Assembly: GCF_000276665.1 (NCBI RefSeq)
Contig: NW_004955465.1
Span: 4,031,003-4,095,002 of the forward strand
DNA: 64,000 nucleotides
Reading direction: 5' to 3'
DNA from: Chinchilla lanigera
Lineage: Eukaryota > Chordata > Mammalia > Rodentia > Chinchillidae
In this document: in pieces, positions 10,100 to 22,399 of the stretch
Position numbering within the stretch: the first letter of the stretch is position 1
Layout of the letters: every line of letters begins with the position of its first letter
The notes under the pieces: generated by a model
Databases searched by the model: none
What the model was told of the DNA's origin: nothing
Seen by the model: the letters and a program-made list of their open reading frames with translations, nothing else
Position numbers and translations under genes: made by a program

Positions 10100-10690
10100 A
10101 TCTTCTTTGCCAGTCAAATTCATTTCTTCTTTAGTTTTTACCCTGGTAGCTAATAGCAGCTGCATCCTTCTGATTCTTTCAATTCATAGTTATTGCTGTC
10201 TCCTTTGTTTCCCCACCATATATTTAATTGATAAATCCATCCTGTTGGTTCAGGCTTAGACTTTATGCAGAATCTGACCATTTCTTTCCACCTCCGTGAA
10301 GACACATCTCATCCATAGTGTGATAATGCCTCACCTGGATGCCTCACTGCAGTGGTCTTAAAGGCTCTTTCGGGCTCTATCCACACCCAGCAGCCAGGTT
10401 GGTCCTGTTAGGATGTAATTCAGATCCTAACACCTTCTGCTTATAATCCTCCAGAGTAAATGCCACCGTCTTTGCAAAAGTCTTAGGGTCCTGCCAGCTG
10501 GTTCCCGTTACTTCCCTGACCCCATTTCCGACTAGCATCCCCGCACTCTCTCCCTGCAGCCAGGCTGGGCTCCTTGCTGTCCTTCAGCACACAGGCTTGC
10601 TCCTCCTTCAAAGCCTTGGCACCTCAGTTCCTCAGGTATCTGCTGCCGTGTCCCTCCCACAGCTTAGGGAAGTATTTTCAGATCAGTGCA
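10100..10690 (+). mobile_element. L2-like LINE 3' region
   Basis: Pyrimidine-rich sequence with the L2 signature order: CTGACCATTTCTTTCC, CCTCCAGAGTAAATGCC, GTCTTAGGGTCCTGCCAG, then GGCTTGCTCCTCCTTCAAAG. Very diverged and without an open frame. Confidence 0.45.
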
Positions 10691-11400
10691 TTTAAGGTAG
10701 TTATTTCTCCCTCCAAATTTCTGGTTCCCTTTTCTGCTTTGTTGGTCTCCATAGCACTTGTCTTCTAGTATGTTTATGAGGCATAATATATGGCACTCCA
10801 GTGAAATGTAAGCTTCCTCAGGTAGGATATAGTGCTTGTTTTATTAATTGATAAGAACCTATGGATAGATGAATGAATGGAATGATCAGCCCATGGAGAA
10901 AGGATGACAAATGAAGGAAGCAGACCATGAAGTGATAATTGAAAGGTCTGGTCCGTTCCAAATTGATATTGAGTACTACTTGTCAAATCCTCAGGATGAC
11001 TGTGGAGATATTCAATTTGCACGATGTATTTAGCTATGGAAAGGAATCTTTTACTTTGTCCCTCCTGATGGGACTATGATCTTAGCTATTTTTATATTTT
11101 TTCTTTCTACATTTCTGTTTTTTTCCATGTGTGGTGCTCAAACCAGAATTATTTGACAATAATAAAGACCTCTTACCAAAAAACATTACTTTGAGATGTT
11201 TACACATTTTTAAAAATTTTATCAAGTTTATTTCATAAGCAACCCTCATAGTGACCATGGAGGAGTGATGGGATATCACTGATATCAAGATATTCAGATA
11301 TTTTTAACATTCCTTATATCTGGTTATTTGTACTATTACTATAGTTCCTGTTAGTGCACTGTAGCAAGGATATAGCTTTCACCATGAACTGGAGTGTGCA
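10691..11400. other. Single-copy non-coding DNA
   Basis: No coding or repeat signal I can name. Confidence 0.35.
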
Positions 11401-11412
11401 AAAAATATTTTT

Positions 11413-11504
11413 TCTTTTTTTTTTTTCTGGTACCAGGAATCGAACTCATGACCTTGTACTTGCCAGGGAGGCGCTGTGCCGCTGAGCTAAATCCCCAGCC
11501 CCCC
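11413..11504 (-). mobile_element. ID SINE, antisense
   Basis: Body CTGGTACCAGGAATCGAACT ... GCTGAGCTAAATCCCCAGCC after a T-run. Imperfect target duplication (AAAATATTTTTTCTTT-like on the left, AAAACATTATTTTCTTT on the right). Confidence 0.8.
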
Positions 11505-11519
11505 AAAACATTATTTTCT

Positions 11520-11906
11520 TTAGGATGCAATTTTGTAATTAATTTTAAATTTTGTTAGTATACATTTGCAGTACATAATGATTACATTCATTGTGGGGTG
11601 GTGATACATGTACATAACACATGTGTTTAGAGTGATACGTGTATACGCATGCTTATAACTCACCATACCTAAATCCTGGAAGTGGCTTATATGCCCATCA
11701 ACAGATGAATGGATAAAGAAAATGTGGTATTTATATACAATGGAGTGCTACTCTGCTGTAAAGAAAGGTAAGTAAGTCATTTGTTGGAAAATGGATGCAC
11801 CCTGAGACCATAATGTTAAATGAAACAAGTCAGTCATGCAAGCTTAAATATTGCATGGTTTCTCTTATATGAGAAACTCAGAGTATAAATAATTTAAAGA
11901 GCAAAG
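11520..11906 (+). mobile_element. L1 3' fragment
   Basis: Contains GCCCATCAACAGATGAATGG, ATACAATGGAGTGCTACTCT and ATGTTAAATGAAACAAGTCA, the conserved end of L1 ORF2. The extent before 11660 is less certain. Confidence 0.7.
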
Positions 11907-12025
11907 TCAATGATCAGTATCATTTTCAATGCCCTTGCTTTGTGTTGTCTGTATTTTTTCATTGTTCTTTTTTTTGTACCATTTTCTTTAAAATAAAAAA
12001 AATAAAAAAAAATCAATGATCAGTA
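11907..12025 (+). mobile_element. 93-bp L1 3' end insertion with target duplication
   Basis: Perfect repeats TCAATGATCAGTA at 11907-11919 and 12013-12025 bracket bases 11920-12012. The inserted bases end TTTCTTTAAAATAAAAAAAA and resemble the L1 3' end at 35300-35395 (TTCTCTTTAAAATAAAAAGA). This is a severely 5'-truncated L1 that landed in an older L1. Confidence 0.8.
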
Positions 12026-13785
12026 ACAGTAAATTGAACTTGGATGCATTCGGCACTAAAAACATAGTCATGTAGGAGTAAGCTCTGTGTGGGACTGTGT
12101 CCGAGATGTAGAGAGGAGCTGTGTACTCTCAGTACAAATTGGAGGGGAGGCCGTCCGTCTTTTGTGTTCTGTGTTCTTAGTTTATTCAAAGACTCACCCC
12201 TTAGGTGGTATATGGTTATACACCATTGGTAGCTGTGGGCTGTACATTCTAAGTTCAGCTCATTCTGATTTTGATGCGTATTCTGGCTTCCTATTTTTCA
12301 CAGTCCCTCTTCTCCCTCACTGAGAGCAGGGGCACGGGATGAGGTTTAGAGGCTTTCTCACACCTCTCTGGGGCTGAGGCTCAAGAAGCCACCTCAGACT
12401 TAGTATTGTGTCCCCTCTGTAGCTGCCACACCACCACAACTTTAGTTCTCAGTGTCCCAGCCTTAGGAATCCCAGTCTCCTCTATTTTCTGATTCCTCTA
12501 CCAATTTGTCCTCCTTCCTGAGCTCACGTTGGAAAGTAGTCATAGGGGAGGGGATAGAGAACCTGCTTACAGCTCTGCTCACCATCTGACCTTACCACTC
12601 TGCTCTCCTAATTTGTTCCGCTAGCCAGTGGTAGTGTCATTTAATTTTCAGCCGTATCCTTTCCAGTCTGTTGTTTGTGTCATAAACCTTCTATGTTCCA
12701 GTAGGTTCAGTCAATTGAAACTCAAAAAACCTGGCTGTTAAAGTCAAAGGCTTTGGTGTCCATGACTGTTACTCTGCTGTGAGTCTTGCCGGTCAATTCT
12801 GAAATTCAAACCTGAGTCTGAGTGGGTTCTTCTCTACACTTTGATGTAGCCCTAATATCCTATGAACAGTGGGTGCTTCTGACGGGATGAGTGTTCAGGA
12901 CTGTGGGTGAGAAGCAGAGAAGGCAGTGTGAGGACAAAACTTCTGCATGAGTAACAATATTTATCCACGAGACCTCAAAAAATTCTAAAAAAATTTCTCT
13001 TAAAATATTTTGCATTTTAACCTGTTTTCTATGAGGCAATTTATTTCTTTTGCTACTCTTTTGCATGGCTTCAAATACTTATTTATTTATAATTATCCTT
13101 TGTTTACTCTTTCCAGCTTAAGAGATAATCATAGAAAGATTTTCTATATTTATCTGTGATCTTTATGGCAAAGGGTGTGGGTCTCAGTCTTAGTAAAGAA
13201 AACTGGATATATCTTATGGATATCAAGACCATAATCAGTAATCAAATGTATATTTTAAAAATTGACAAAGATTAAAAAAAATTTTTAACCAATCTCCTAA
13301 GAGCAGGAAAAAAGAAAGTAATACAGAGGTAAACATCGCATCTTTCCATATGTACTTCTTTTGGAGCTGGTGATTTGATTTTTTGATTCCTGGTCATAAA
13401 ACTACTCTTTAACTTCCTAGCACAAGATAAAAGGAGACAGAGACTAAGGTCTCTTTCTGTACTGTCTTCTGATGACAGCTCAAAGGTTTACTGTGAAAGT
13501 GTTACCCTTCAGCCCTGGTGGTTACGTTGGGCCACCTGTTGATGCAGAAGTTCAGGTTACCTGGGCACACAGGTGTTCTAGGTGTTTTGAACATACTTCA
13601 GAAGTTTCAGGAACCCTCTGTGCTGTTCTTTTTTCCTGCTACTGCTGGAAGTGAATGCAGGTTCATTGCGTAGAGATGCACACAGATGCATTGCATGCAG
13701 GTTCCTGGCAGTGAGAGGCTGGGTGCGGGCAGGGTGGAAGGCTAGAGAAGCAGAAGAAAATGCTGTTCATTGCAATTTTCAGATA
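12026..13785. other. Single-copy non-coding DNA
   Basis: No exon-like frame, repeat or RNA gene seen in 1.7 kb. Confidence 0.4.
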
Positions 13786-14108
13786 CAGGTGGAGCTCTGT
13801 ATCTGTGGGTTTCACATCCTTGAATTCAGCCAATTGTGGGTAGAAAATATTTGAAAAAAGATGTATCTGTACTGAACACACACAGACTTTTTCCTTGTCA
13901 TTTGCCTGCAAGCAAAATGGTATAACAACTATTTACCTAGTATGTACATCGTAATACATATCACAAGTGATCTATAAATTACTTAAAGTCTATGTGAGGA
14001 AGTATGTAGGGTTTGTGAGATACTACATCATTTTATATAAGGGACTTGTAAATCCTCTTATCTGCAAGGGACCTGGAACCAATCCCAATGGATACCAAGG
14101 AATGACTG
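13786..14108 (+). mobile_element. MER2-like DNA transposon, flanked by TA
   Basis: Begins GGTGGAGCTCTGTATCTGTG, contains GAAAATATTTGAAAAAAG and ATGTATCTGTACTGAACACA, and ends GGATACCAAGGAATGACTG. TA at 13784-13785 and 14109-14110 fits the TA target of Tigger elements. Confidence 0.7.
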
Positions 14109-14370
14109 TACATACTTGCCCCGAGCTTTCAACAGAATTAGACCTATTCTTCCCAACTGATGTGAGTTCAAATCTTCCCCAAAACTGTGCAGTGGAAAAT
14201 AAGACAATCAGTCAACATGGAAACAGTTCTGAAAAATCAGTTACATTGGGATAAAGGGCTCCACATTGAACTCAATATGAAATCTTTCTTTAGGGAAGTC
14301 AGTTCTTTGGATTTCTCCAATTATTGCCCTTTGTTCACGCCTGAACCCTCCTCTTACGTTCTTCTTTTTT

Positions 14371-14461
14371 TTTTTGGTTTTTCTCCGGTACTGGGAACCG
14401 AACTCACGACCTTGTGCTTGCCAGGCAGGCGCTTTTGCCGCTGAGCTAAATCCCCAGCCCG
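14371..14461 (-). mobile_element. Young ID SINE with target duplication
   Basis: Antisense body CTCCGGTACTGGGAACCGAA ... TGAGCTAAATCCCCAGCCC. CGTTCTTCT at 14357-14365 and 14462-14470 is the target duplication. Confidence 0.85.
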
Positions 14462-14470
14462 CGTTCTTCT

Positions 14471-15309
14471 GATAGTATAAATAAGACAAGGCATATTTTG
14501 TTCATGACCAGGATTGGGACAAACATTGGTTTGGTTTAAATAATTGTAGGAACTGCAAATTCCAGAGGAACAATTCACAGCAACAGCGAAAGCAAATAAA
14601 ACTCACTTTAAATAGTTATCCTTCTTTCCTTTTTCTTTCCTTAATAACAGAGCATTTATGGGATGAAACAAAGTAAGATCCTACATTTCCAGGGTGGATA
14701 ATGCACACAAGTCCCATCTCTAGTTTCAGTTTATAAATGTGTGGTCTCACTGTAATCTTTATGAAGGCCTCAGCAGCTCAAGATAAGAGGTCACATTTCA
14801 GAATCGGTTAAAGCAAATTAAAAAAAAGATGCCAAAGTAAATGCAAATACAGCTGCCTTTAGTTTGTGCTTTGGAGGTTATATCTTTGGTATTATAAGAA
14901 GGCCAAAAAAAGACACCTGAAGAGAGTGCATCCTTCACGCAAGGAGACATGTTTATGACTCAGCCGAAGTTCCTCTGTCCCCAGCTGTCTGGAGCTTGAT
15001 CTGGACATCTGTTTTTAATGGTTTCCAGGCCTGCCAGCAGGAACATTATCACAAATGGGCTGAGTGTGAGCTACACATGGGTAGGAGGGAGAAACAGACA
15101 GCTAATAGTTGTTCCATAGATTGTGGAGAGTTCTTCATTTTCATCAACTCTGAGATTGTGGTGCTGAGCTCCATATCCAAACTTGGATGCTTTGTTAAAA
15201 GGAGACCTCCTCAAATTTTCTCTTCTGTGATAATTGTTTTACAAAGAACATCCATTTTAGAATGTTTTTGCTTTTGGACAAAGTAAGATTACAAAGTGAG
15301 GATAGTGTC
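14471..15309. other. Single-copy non-coding DNA
   Basis: No gene evidence. The interval 14800-14910 is AT-rich and looks slowly evolving by texture only. Confidence 0.35.
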
Positions 15310-15780
15310 TTTGTCCACTTCTGTTGCTCTACCAGAAAACCTGAGACTTGGTGATTTATAAGGTAAGAAGTATATTTTGGCTTACACTTCTAGAAATGGG
15401 GAGGTCCAAGAGCACAGTACCAGGGAGGGTTTTGTGCTGCTTCAATTCATGGCAGAAAGCAGAGAGGTGAGTGGGAGCATGTGAAAGAGCCAGTATGAGG
15501 GGCAGCCAGCTCTATAACAGCCACACTCATGGTAACTAATCTAATGCCATACGAATAAGCATTCACTGATGGAAGAAGGGCATCAATCCCTGTTAAGGAA
15601 CCAGTCGCTTCATAAAGACCCTGGCTACCAGTGCTACCACAATGGCAACTGACTTTTTTTCTTTCTGTTGTGCTAGGGATGGAACAAAGTGCTTGTGCAT
15701 GTCAGGCAGTCACACCCTCAGACCTTAAATTCCAACATAAATTTTGGAGGGGACAGGCCATGTTCAAATCACAGCAGGTG
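15310..15780 (-). mobile_element. MaLR/MST-like LTR, antisense
   Basis: Starts with a TTGCTCTACCAGAAAACCTG-type edge, has GAGACTTGGTGATTTATAAG and TTGGCTTACACTTCTAG, CAATTCATGGCAGAAAGC, and ends TTTGGAGGGGACAGGCCATG. An ID-like antisense scrap (TGCTAGGGATGGAACAAAG) occupies 15672-15720. Confidence 0.55.
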
Positions 15781-15815
15781 GATTGGCAGAAAAGCCTGCC
15801 ATCTCTACATGCCAT
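15646..15815. repeat. Copy A of a short segmental duplication
   Basis: Aligns with 17178-17350 from CAACTGA(C/T) through GTGCTAGGGAT, CCACACCCTCAG, GGGGA(C/T)AGGCCATGTTCA and on past the LTR end into GCAGGTGGA...AGAAAA. Shared flank outside the LTR argues for duplication rather than two insertions. Confidence 0.6.
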
Positions 15816-16224
15816 TACTCTAAGTGCCTGTCAACTGATCCTCTTGCCATCGTTGTTGCATTCTTCGTGAGATAAAAGGCAAACAGATCGGGGGGGGGGG
15901 GGCACACAGAAATGAAGTGGGATGGAGTGGGGCTCAGCCCATAGTTCAGGCTTACTGTGCCCAGCTCCATTCCAGAGATGGCCAGGACAAGGGGCCTTGG
16001 CAAAGGCCACAGGGCTCTCGGGATATCTCACCAACTCTCTATTTGTTACTTTCATATTTGGCAAGGAGGCATCAGGGTGAGGGTCAGGAGAACCAGAGAT
16101 TGCTAAAGCCAAGTCTGAATTTTTTCCTTTACTTCTTTTATGGACTCAAACTAGAAGCAACTTGAGGAAGAAAGAGAAGTAAATCCATGAGATAGAAGAG
16201 GGAAGTGAGAATTATTATTATTAT
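15816..16224. other. Single-copy DNA with a G13 run
   Basis: G run at 15890-15902; otherwise nothing recognised. Confidence 0.5.
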
Positions 16225-16526
16225 TTTCTATTTTAAAAACTAAAAAAAACTAACAACATTGAAGACAAAATCAAAACAACACAAAAACAACAAAAATAAT
16301 ACATGACCTCAAAACAAAATGACAGGAATTAACGATGGTTTCTACCTTACCTACTGTTATCTTCAGTGAAGTTGCTCAGTCCACCAGACGTAAGAATGTC
16401 AGATTGATCAAACAATCGAAGACAGGAACAAGTAATAAAAAAAATTAAAAAAAACATTGGAAATGATACAGAGTTTCACCATACAAGATGGTAGGAGTTC
16501 AACAGTGGTTCTTATACTGCATTATA
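16225..16526 (-). mobile_element. L1 3' UTR, antisense arm
   Basis: Reverse complement of the L1 3' UTR seen in sense at 34960-35395, including two related ~160-bp units (complements of GATCAATCTTACATTC and of CCTACCATCTTGTCTAG). Abuts a sense copy at about 16527. Confidence 0.65.
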
Positions 16527-16755
16527 TGTGCAACCACTTTGAAGATGACATTATGTAATATAACAACCACTGTTAATATCCTATCACCATGTCTTGAAAT
16601 TCTGTATCATTTTATTGTTCTCTGCACTGTTTTGTTTATGTATTTGTTTTTGTTATTTTGGTTTTTTTAAAATTAAAAGCAAAACTTATATGTATATCCA
16701 AGGATAGCTGGGATAGTTGTATTGCTTATGTCTGTGGTTTATTGAATTATTTTGA
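16527..16755 (+). mobile_element. L1 3' UTR, sense arm
   Basis: GCAACCACTTTGAAGATGAC, TTATGTAATATAACAACCAC and TGTATCATTTTATTG match the sense L1 3' UTR. From 16690 a further piece (GGATAGCTGGGATAGTTGTA) starts the unit again. Confidence 0.65.
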
Positions 16756-17177
16756 AATAGCGTCACACATCATGCATTCACCTGCATCATTTCTATAATT
16801 TTTCTAATCTCTGTCTAAAGAAAGATTTTCTAAGTTATCATTTTATCAACTATCCTCAAGAGGACAACAGCAGTAGAAAAATTTGGCATCTCCAGTTTTA
16901 TCACCATTGGTTCATTGAAACTGTACTGAAAAGAATGTATTGTTTAATTTAAATTTGAAGTAGTGATTCTTTCACATGGTGTAAAATTTGAAAGCACAAA
17001 AATGTGTACTTGGAAAATGTTCCTCTCACTCCATGCAATAGCTGACCAGTGCTTTCTGGAGGCAACTAGTTACTTGTTTTGTCTTTCAGAAAAATGCTAA
17101 GTAGGACTCATTTTAGGTGGAATCTTTTACCCGCGGAATGAAGACATTTTAAGGTTTAATCTGGTTTTCAGCGGTAT

Positions 17178-17350
17178 TGCAATGACAACTGATATTTTTC
17201 GTATTTCTTTTTGTGGTGCTAGGGATAGGGCTTGAACACGATAGGGAGCCACACCCTCAGCCCTTCAATCCAACATAAGCCTTGGAGGGGATAGGCCATG
17301 TTCAGAGGATGGCAGGTGGACAGGTAGAAAATGCTGCCTTCTCTATATGA
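17178..17350. repeat. Copy B of a short segmental duplication
   Basis: Partner of 15646-15815, about 1.5 kb away in the same orientation, with the LTR end, ID-like scrap and ~40 bp of flank. Confidence 0.6.
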
Positions 17351-17623
17351 GAGACTGAGTCTCAATCTTGGTAATTTTGAGTCTTAATCTGTTACTGAAA
17401 CTTTTAATCCCATTGAAAAAATGTGTTTCAAAAACCTAGTTATATGCTCAATGAGCTTAATAGGGACCACAAAAGATGTCCATACCATAGTCACTAGCCT
17501 CAGGGAATTTATGACCTTGACACTCAGAAAGATCCTATGCACAGTGTAAATATGTTTTATCAAGCTGAGTCTAATGCGTTATGTTTTTTTCCCTTTGGTT
17601 AGGAGAGCCTTGACAACAGACTC

Positions 17624-17643
17624 CTATCTATCTATCTATCTAT
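17624..17643. repeat. (CTAT)5 microsatellite
   Basis: Five perfect tetranucleotide units. Confidence 0.9.
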
Positions 17644-17644
17644 A

Positions 17645-17740
17645 CGTGGGTCTTTGCCTGGTGCCTGGCACATAATAGGTAGTCAGTAAATGATCAGGAA
17701 TGAAGGCATGGATTAATGAGTGAGTGGAGAGTACCTCAAA
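17645..17740 (+). mobile_element. L2-like 3' end
   Basis: TGCCTGGTGCCTGGCACATA then AGTCAGTAAATGATCAGGAA is the L2 3' end pattern (GCCTGGCACATAGTAGG ... AATAAATG). Confidence 0.55.
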
Positions 17741-19128
17741 GAGACAAGGCAGTGAAGTGTGGGAGGAGATCAGACTAACAGCCCGGAATGTGTGGGGCTA
17801 GTGAAACAGACAGTGCTGAGTTATTGGAGTCTCCCTCAGGACAGAGACAGAATGGGATGGAGAAGGATGGGACTTGCTCTCAAACCATAGGCTCACGGAA
17901 AGATGAAGAGGGGAGAGTGTGAGACCCATTCTAGGTGAGGTGGGGTGGGTGAACTGCAAAAGCAAAGTGGTGGCTATAGGAGTGCACAGGTTGCTTCAAA
18001 GGCACCAGAGGCCCTCGGCCTGAGGTAAGCAGTCTTCTTTTGAGGTTTGTTACATAGTTGGTGAGCCATCAGGAGATGAAATTGTGGTGAGCACAGAATG
18101 TCAGCAGAGGGATTTGAATTTTATCCCAAGGGCACTAGAAAAATGAGTGAAGGCTTTGGAGCTTGGGAATGCTTAGGAAGAGTAATCTCATAAACTAGAA
18201 GCCCAGAAACTGGCTAGGTAAGTTTTGTGGTATTTGAGGCATCATGTGATAATTGCTAGGAATGACTGTGGTTCTGGGGATGAAAAGGAAAAACTGATTT
18301 CAGGACAGTTGGAGGGATTTACAAAGAGTGTTTGATCATTGGTGGAACAGTAGAGGAGCAGGGAAAGGACAGTGTTTCTTTAACCTCTGCTGCGTGGAAT
18401 GCCACTAATTTGATGCACTCATGTTTCTTGAATGCGCACTGTGTTCAAGATACTGCATGTCCAGCAGAGATGCCACTGAAACTACCAAGGATCAATAAAC
18501 ACAAATGTCCTCACTGGGATATTGGTTAACTCTGAACCTTCTCCAGGTTTTGATCGCATTTATTGGCGTGTCTTATTTACTTGATTTTGTTTTTAAAAGG
18601 GAAAACAAAAGCTGTAAGATAGTCTTGAGCTCAGTCAAGCTTGATGGTAGTCAAGGTGGTCATTCCACAAGGAAGGTGTGTGGTATACCAACTTTCCTTC
18701 ATTCTTTTGGTTCTGACATGTTCATAGTTATCTCAACCCCATGGTTTTTTTGCTCGCCGACTGGGGTTCTCTCAACTTGTCTGCTTATAAATCCGGCGCT
18801 CTTTTAGAACTTGTGGTTTGTAAAAGATTGATGGCTGATGTCACATCCCCTCCTTCCCCAGCCCACCCTCTGCGTCCCGTAGTGGTATATAACAGCGACA
18901 CATCAGAAGCCACAGAGAGAAATGGGAGGATTTACTTGTTAACAGAGAAAATATAGCTGCCGAGTGGAAATGCCATTCAGAGCCTGGGGAACACACTGCT
19001 TGGCATTTCCTCTGAGTTCTTCATAATCTGCTTTGGTTTTGATTTTATGAGTTTTTTGGTTGAGGGAGAGGCTAACATAAACCAGTATGAGACGTGCTCC
19101 TCTCTTCAAACCTCCTTTATTTTATCTT

Positions 19129-19131
<3 letters not shown>
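17741..19131. other. Single-copy non-coding DNA
   Basis: No exon or repeat recognised. The plus-strand frames at 18332-18956 show no domain. Confidence 0.4.

Positions 19132-19171
<40 letters not shown>
19132..19171. repeat. (AC)20 microsatellite
   Basis: Forty bases of perfect AC repeat, followed by degenerate CGCACGCACATG. Confidence 0.95.
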
Positions 19172-19175
<4 letters not shown>

Positions 19176-21576
19176 GCACATGCACACATGCTCCATAAAT
19201 GCATGCCTTTAGCATTTGGCTGTCCATAACAAAAGTGGAAAGTGCCCCAGAACGTGACGTGATTTAAAACACCGTTGAAAAAACTTGGATAAGGCTGAAC
19301 AAAACAAGAAAGAAGGAAGGGAGAAGAAACACTCCCCCTTAATCAAATCCCTCATTTCCCCTAGAGCAAGCAGTTCTTAATTATATTTAACAGACACAAC
19401 AATGTACAAGCTGGCCCAAACAGCTGGGGGAAGGCTCCATTGTGTGGCCAACATGGCCAGAGAGGAAGGCACAGTGCGCCGATCAGCACGTTCTCCTGGT
19501 CGATACAGGGTCCTCTTGACGTCTGCTCCTGGCCCTATTGGGGGGCCTGAACTAGGCTCATTTCCCACCAGCTGTATTTTTCTGTTGGTGTCATTTTGCA
19601 ACTAAATATTTCAACCAGGCTTTCAGTGGGTCCTTGCAGATCTGTCATCTGTTCTATTTCACTAATGGCTGACTGTGGATAGATTGGCATTTCCGTGAGA
19701 TACGTCTGTGGTCCAGAAACCTGCTGAACTTGTCTCCAGCTGCACAACAAGCGTTTTCTTCTCTGAACCTGTCACTGAACCGCAGGTTGTGAGCATGGAG
19801 CAGAACAGTCTCCCACCCCTGAAGTCTTGCCCCGCCCACCCGCTCCCAATTCCAGGTTCCCAATCTAATTACACCTCCTTGTTTCCGTAGCTTTACAGAT
19901 GGGGTCTTTTATGTTAACAAGACATGAATGTATGCAGGGCAGGACAACCATATAAAAATAAATATGACTGTTTACAAGATCTTTTTCTTCAAGAAGATTG
20001 AACTTTTTCTCCCCCACCCCCATGGCACTTATCTTTATCTGTCCTGTTCAACCACAACCAAATTACAGAATGGAAAAAAACAACAACACATGTGTAATCT
20101 GGGTTTATTAAATTTCCCATCATCTGCCTTTTATGTTTCTTTCAGCAGACATTTCATCATCGCGATGGGTCTGAAACACTTTCCCCATATAAATATGTAT
20201 CTAAATTGCTAAATTCTCCATCCTCGTTTCTTCTCGTATAGTTTCTTTCTTATTCTTACTTTTCAGTTTATAAAATTGTAAGTAAATTAGCAACTAAACT
20301 TTAAATCACTGAACCTATTGTAGTCTATTTATATATATATATAATTATACCTTTGTTTTGGAACTAATAATAAGTTTATCATTAAGCCACACTCTGTTAA
20401 AGATGGAGTTTTTGTTTGGGTTTGCTTCTGATGGAATTTTCACTACTAAATCTATGTCTAGTAATTGTCTCTAAAATGCTGATTTTCCCCCTCATTATTT
20501 TTACTGGCTTAACAGGTAGTCAAAGATGTTTTCATTTGTTGCTCTATTAAAGACCCATTACAAAAATTAATAATGAGAGGAGCAGCAAATTTCTCCTAAT
20601 ATTTTCTCAATCTTCCACTGATTTAACACCATTCTGCACATACACCAATTCCATTAAGAAGCTCTTTCACTCCACTGTAAACAGTGTTCTATTAATAGCA
20701 AGGATGTGAAGGCTGTGGCTTGGGGCTTTAGGCTCCCATTATATTATTCAATCTATCTGTGCTTCATCCTGTATTAGTGAGGGGACATTGGGTGAGATGT
20801 TTTAACTCTGCCTTCACTGACTTTGAAAACGGGGAAGACAGTTGTTTATAGAGATGCACCAAATGTGATGGGAGGGATGCTGGAGACTTGAATTCATTAT
20901 TCGGTTAAAAGCGACCGAGCTCCACAAAGGGCATCGGGTCTGTGTCCCAAACTCTTCATTTGGATTTAGCTGTTTTCACCTAAATAGCTGTAACTTGTTT
21001 CTCGAGATTCTTAACCAGGGCTTTATAATATGTAGAATTTTCCCATGGTGTTTTTAACCCCTGATGCATGAGTGGTTTGTAAAGTCACAGTCAGTGTTAA
21101 AAACCAGTGTTATGCCCAGTAATATGGGAGAAAATTCATGTCCTTAACTTCCTTTCTTCCTGCTGAGGACCATCATCATTTTTGGAGAAGTGCGTTAACT
21201 TCAATACTGAATTTTTTAAAAAGGCTGACTATGGTCATGACTATAAAGGTCTGTGGTACTCCTGTTGCGAAGGGGCAATAATACCTTGAGAAGATAAAAC
21301 ATAATCTGGTAAAAAGAAAATTGGGAAGTTTGTTTGGATGGATGGAGGCCTGTCTTGTGCAGACTGTCTTGAGCTTTCTCTGCCTGCTGCAGCTGAGCTG
21401 GGTGATCAGTAGTTGGTGGCGTGTGGGACTATGGCCTCAGCTCCTCACCCACATTTCCCAGGGGACCATGGGGTTAGGCCCCAGGCCTTGCACTGCAGCT
21501 GCTGGTGCAGCTTCCCTCAGCTGGGAATTAGCTGAGAGTCCCCAGGCCCGTCTTGTATAGTACCCCTTGTGTTTAG
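19172..21576. other. Single-copy non-coding DNA
   Basis: 2.4 kb without a repeat I recognise, the longest clean unique stretch in the left half. TAATAATGAGAGG-type AT motifs near 20565-20640 could be conserved non-coding sequence but there is no direct evidence. Confidence 0.4.
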
Positions 21577-21940
21577 GGGTACTATAATTTGGATCTTGAA
21601 TGTCCCCAGAGGGCCATATGTGAGAGTTTGGTCACCAGCCTGTTGTGCTCTTAGGGGCTGGTGGACCCATTAGCAGGTAGGAGGAAGTTAAACTGTTGGG
21701 GTGTGGCCTTCAAGGAGATTATGTAATCCTGGTCTCTTCCCCTGTTCTCTCTTGCTTCCTGGCTACCATAAGATGAGCAGTTTCCTTTGCTGTGATTTAT
21801 TGTGCTAGCACACATCCAAAACAATGGGGCCCAGTAGTCACAGACTGAAACCTCTGAAGCCCTGAGACAAGCAAACCATTCATCTTTATGAATGGGTGAT
21901 CTCAGGTATTTTGTCACAGGAACAGAAAGCTGACAAAGAC
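21577..21940 (+). mobile_element. ORR1-like MaLR solo LTR
   Basis: Same landmark order as 5672-6013: GGATCTTGAATGTCCCCAGA, GGGGTGTGGCCTTCAAGG, GCTTCCTGGCTACCATAAG, CACAGACTGAAACCTCTG, CAGGTATTTTGTCACAGG, AGAAAGCTGACAAAG. Confidence 0.65.
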
Positions 21941-22399
21941 ATCATCCTCTCTGGTCAGTGAGAGTACTAGGTCTAGGCTGTCCTTGGTGAGGACCAAAAC
22001 GTTGAGAGAAAATAATGTCTGGTGTCCCAGCCCTCGACAGCCTTCTGGAGACTTGCTGCTTTTTCAGAGCAAGATGCCCAAGTGTGAGCAGCTCATTTTT
22101 AGCTTACTGTGGAGCTCACAGCAAAGAGAAATGCTGTGTGGAAGATTCACTTTCTTCCATCATTGTCTGGTTCTCTTTTTTTAGAGTATCTGTTTTTTCT
22201 TTCTTTTCTTCTTTATTCAAGTTCATTGCTTCTTTTCTGATAAAAACATTGGCTTCTAACCATCAAAAAATTTGAAAACACTACCCTCTAATCTCTCCTA
22301 AAAAAAAAAATCCTGATGACTCAATACTAAAAACCATCACTACTGTGACACTTTTAGGAAAATACCTGAAAAATATAGATCAAGTTGTATACTTTTTCA
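21941..22399. other. Unassigned
   Basis: No feature recognised; T-rich at 22170-22220. Confidence 0.35.
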
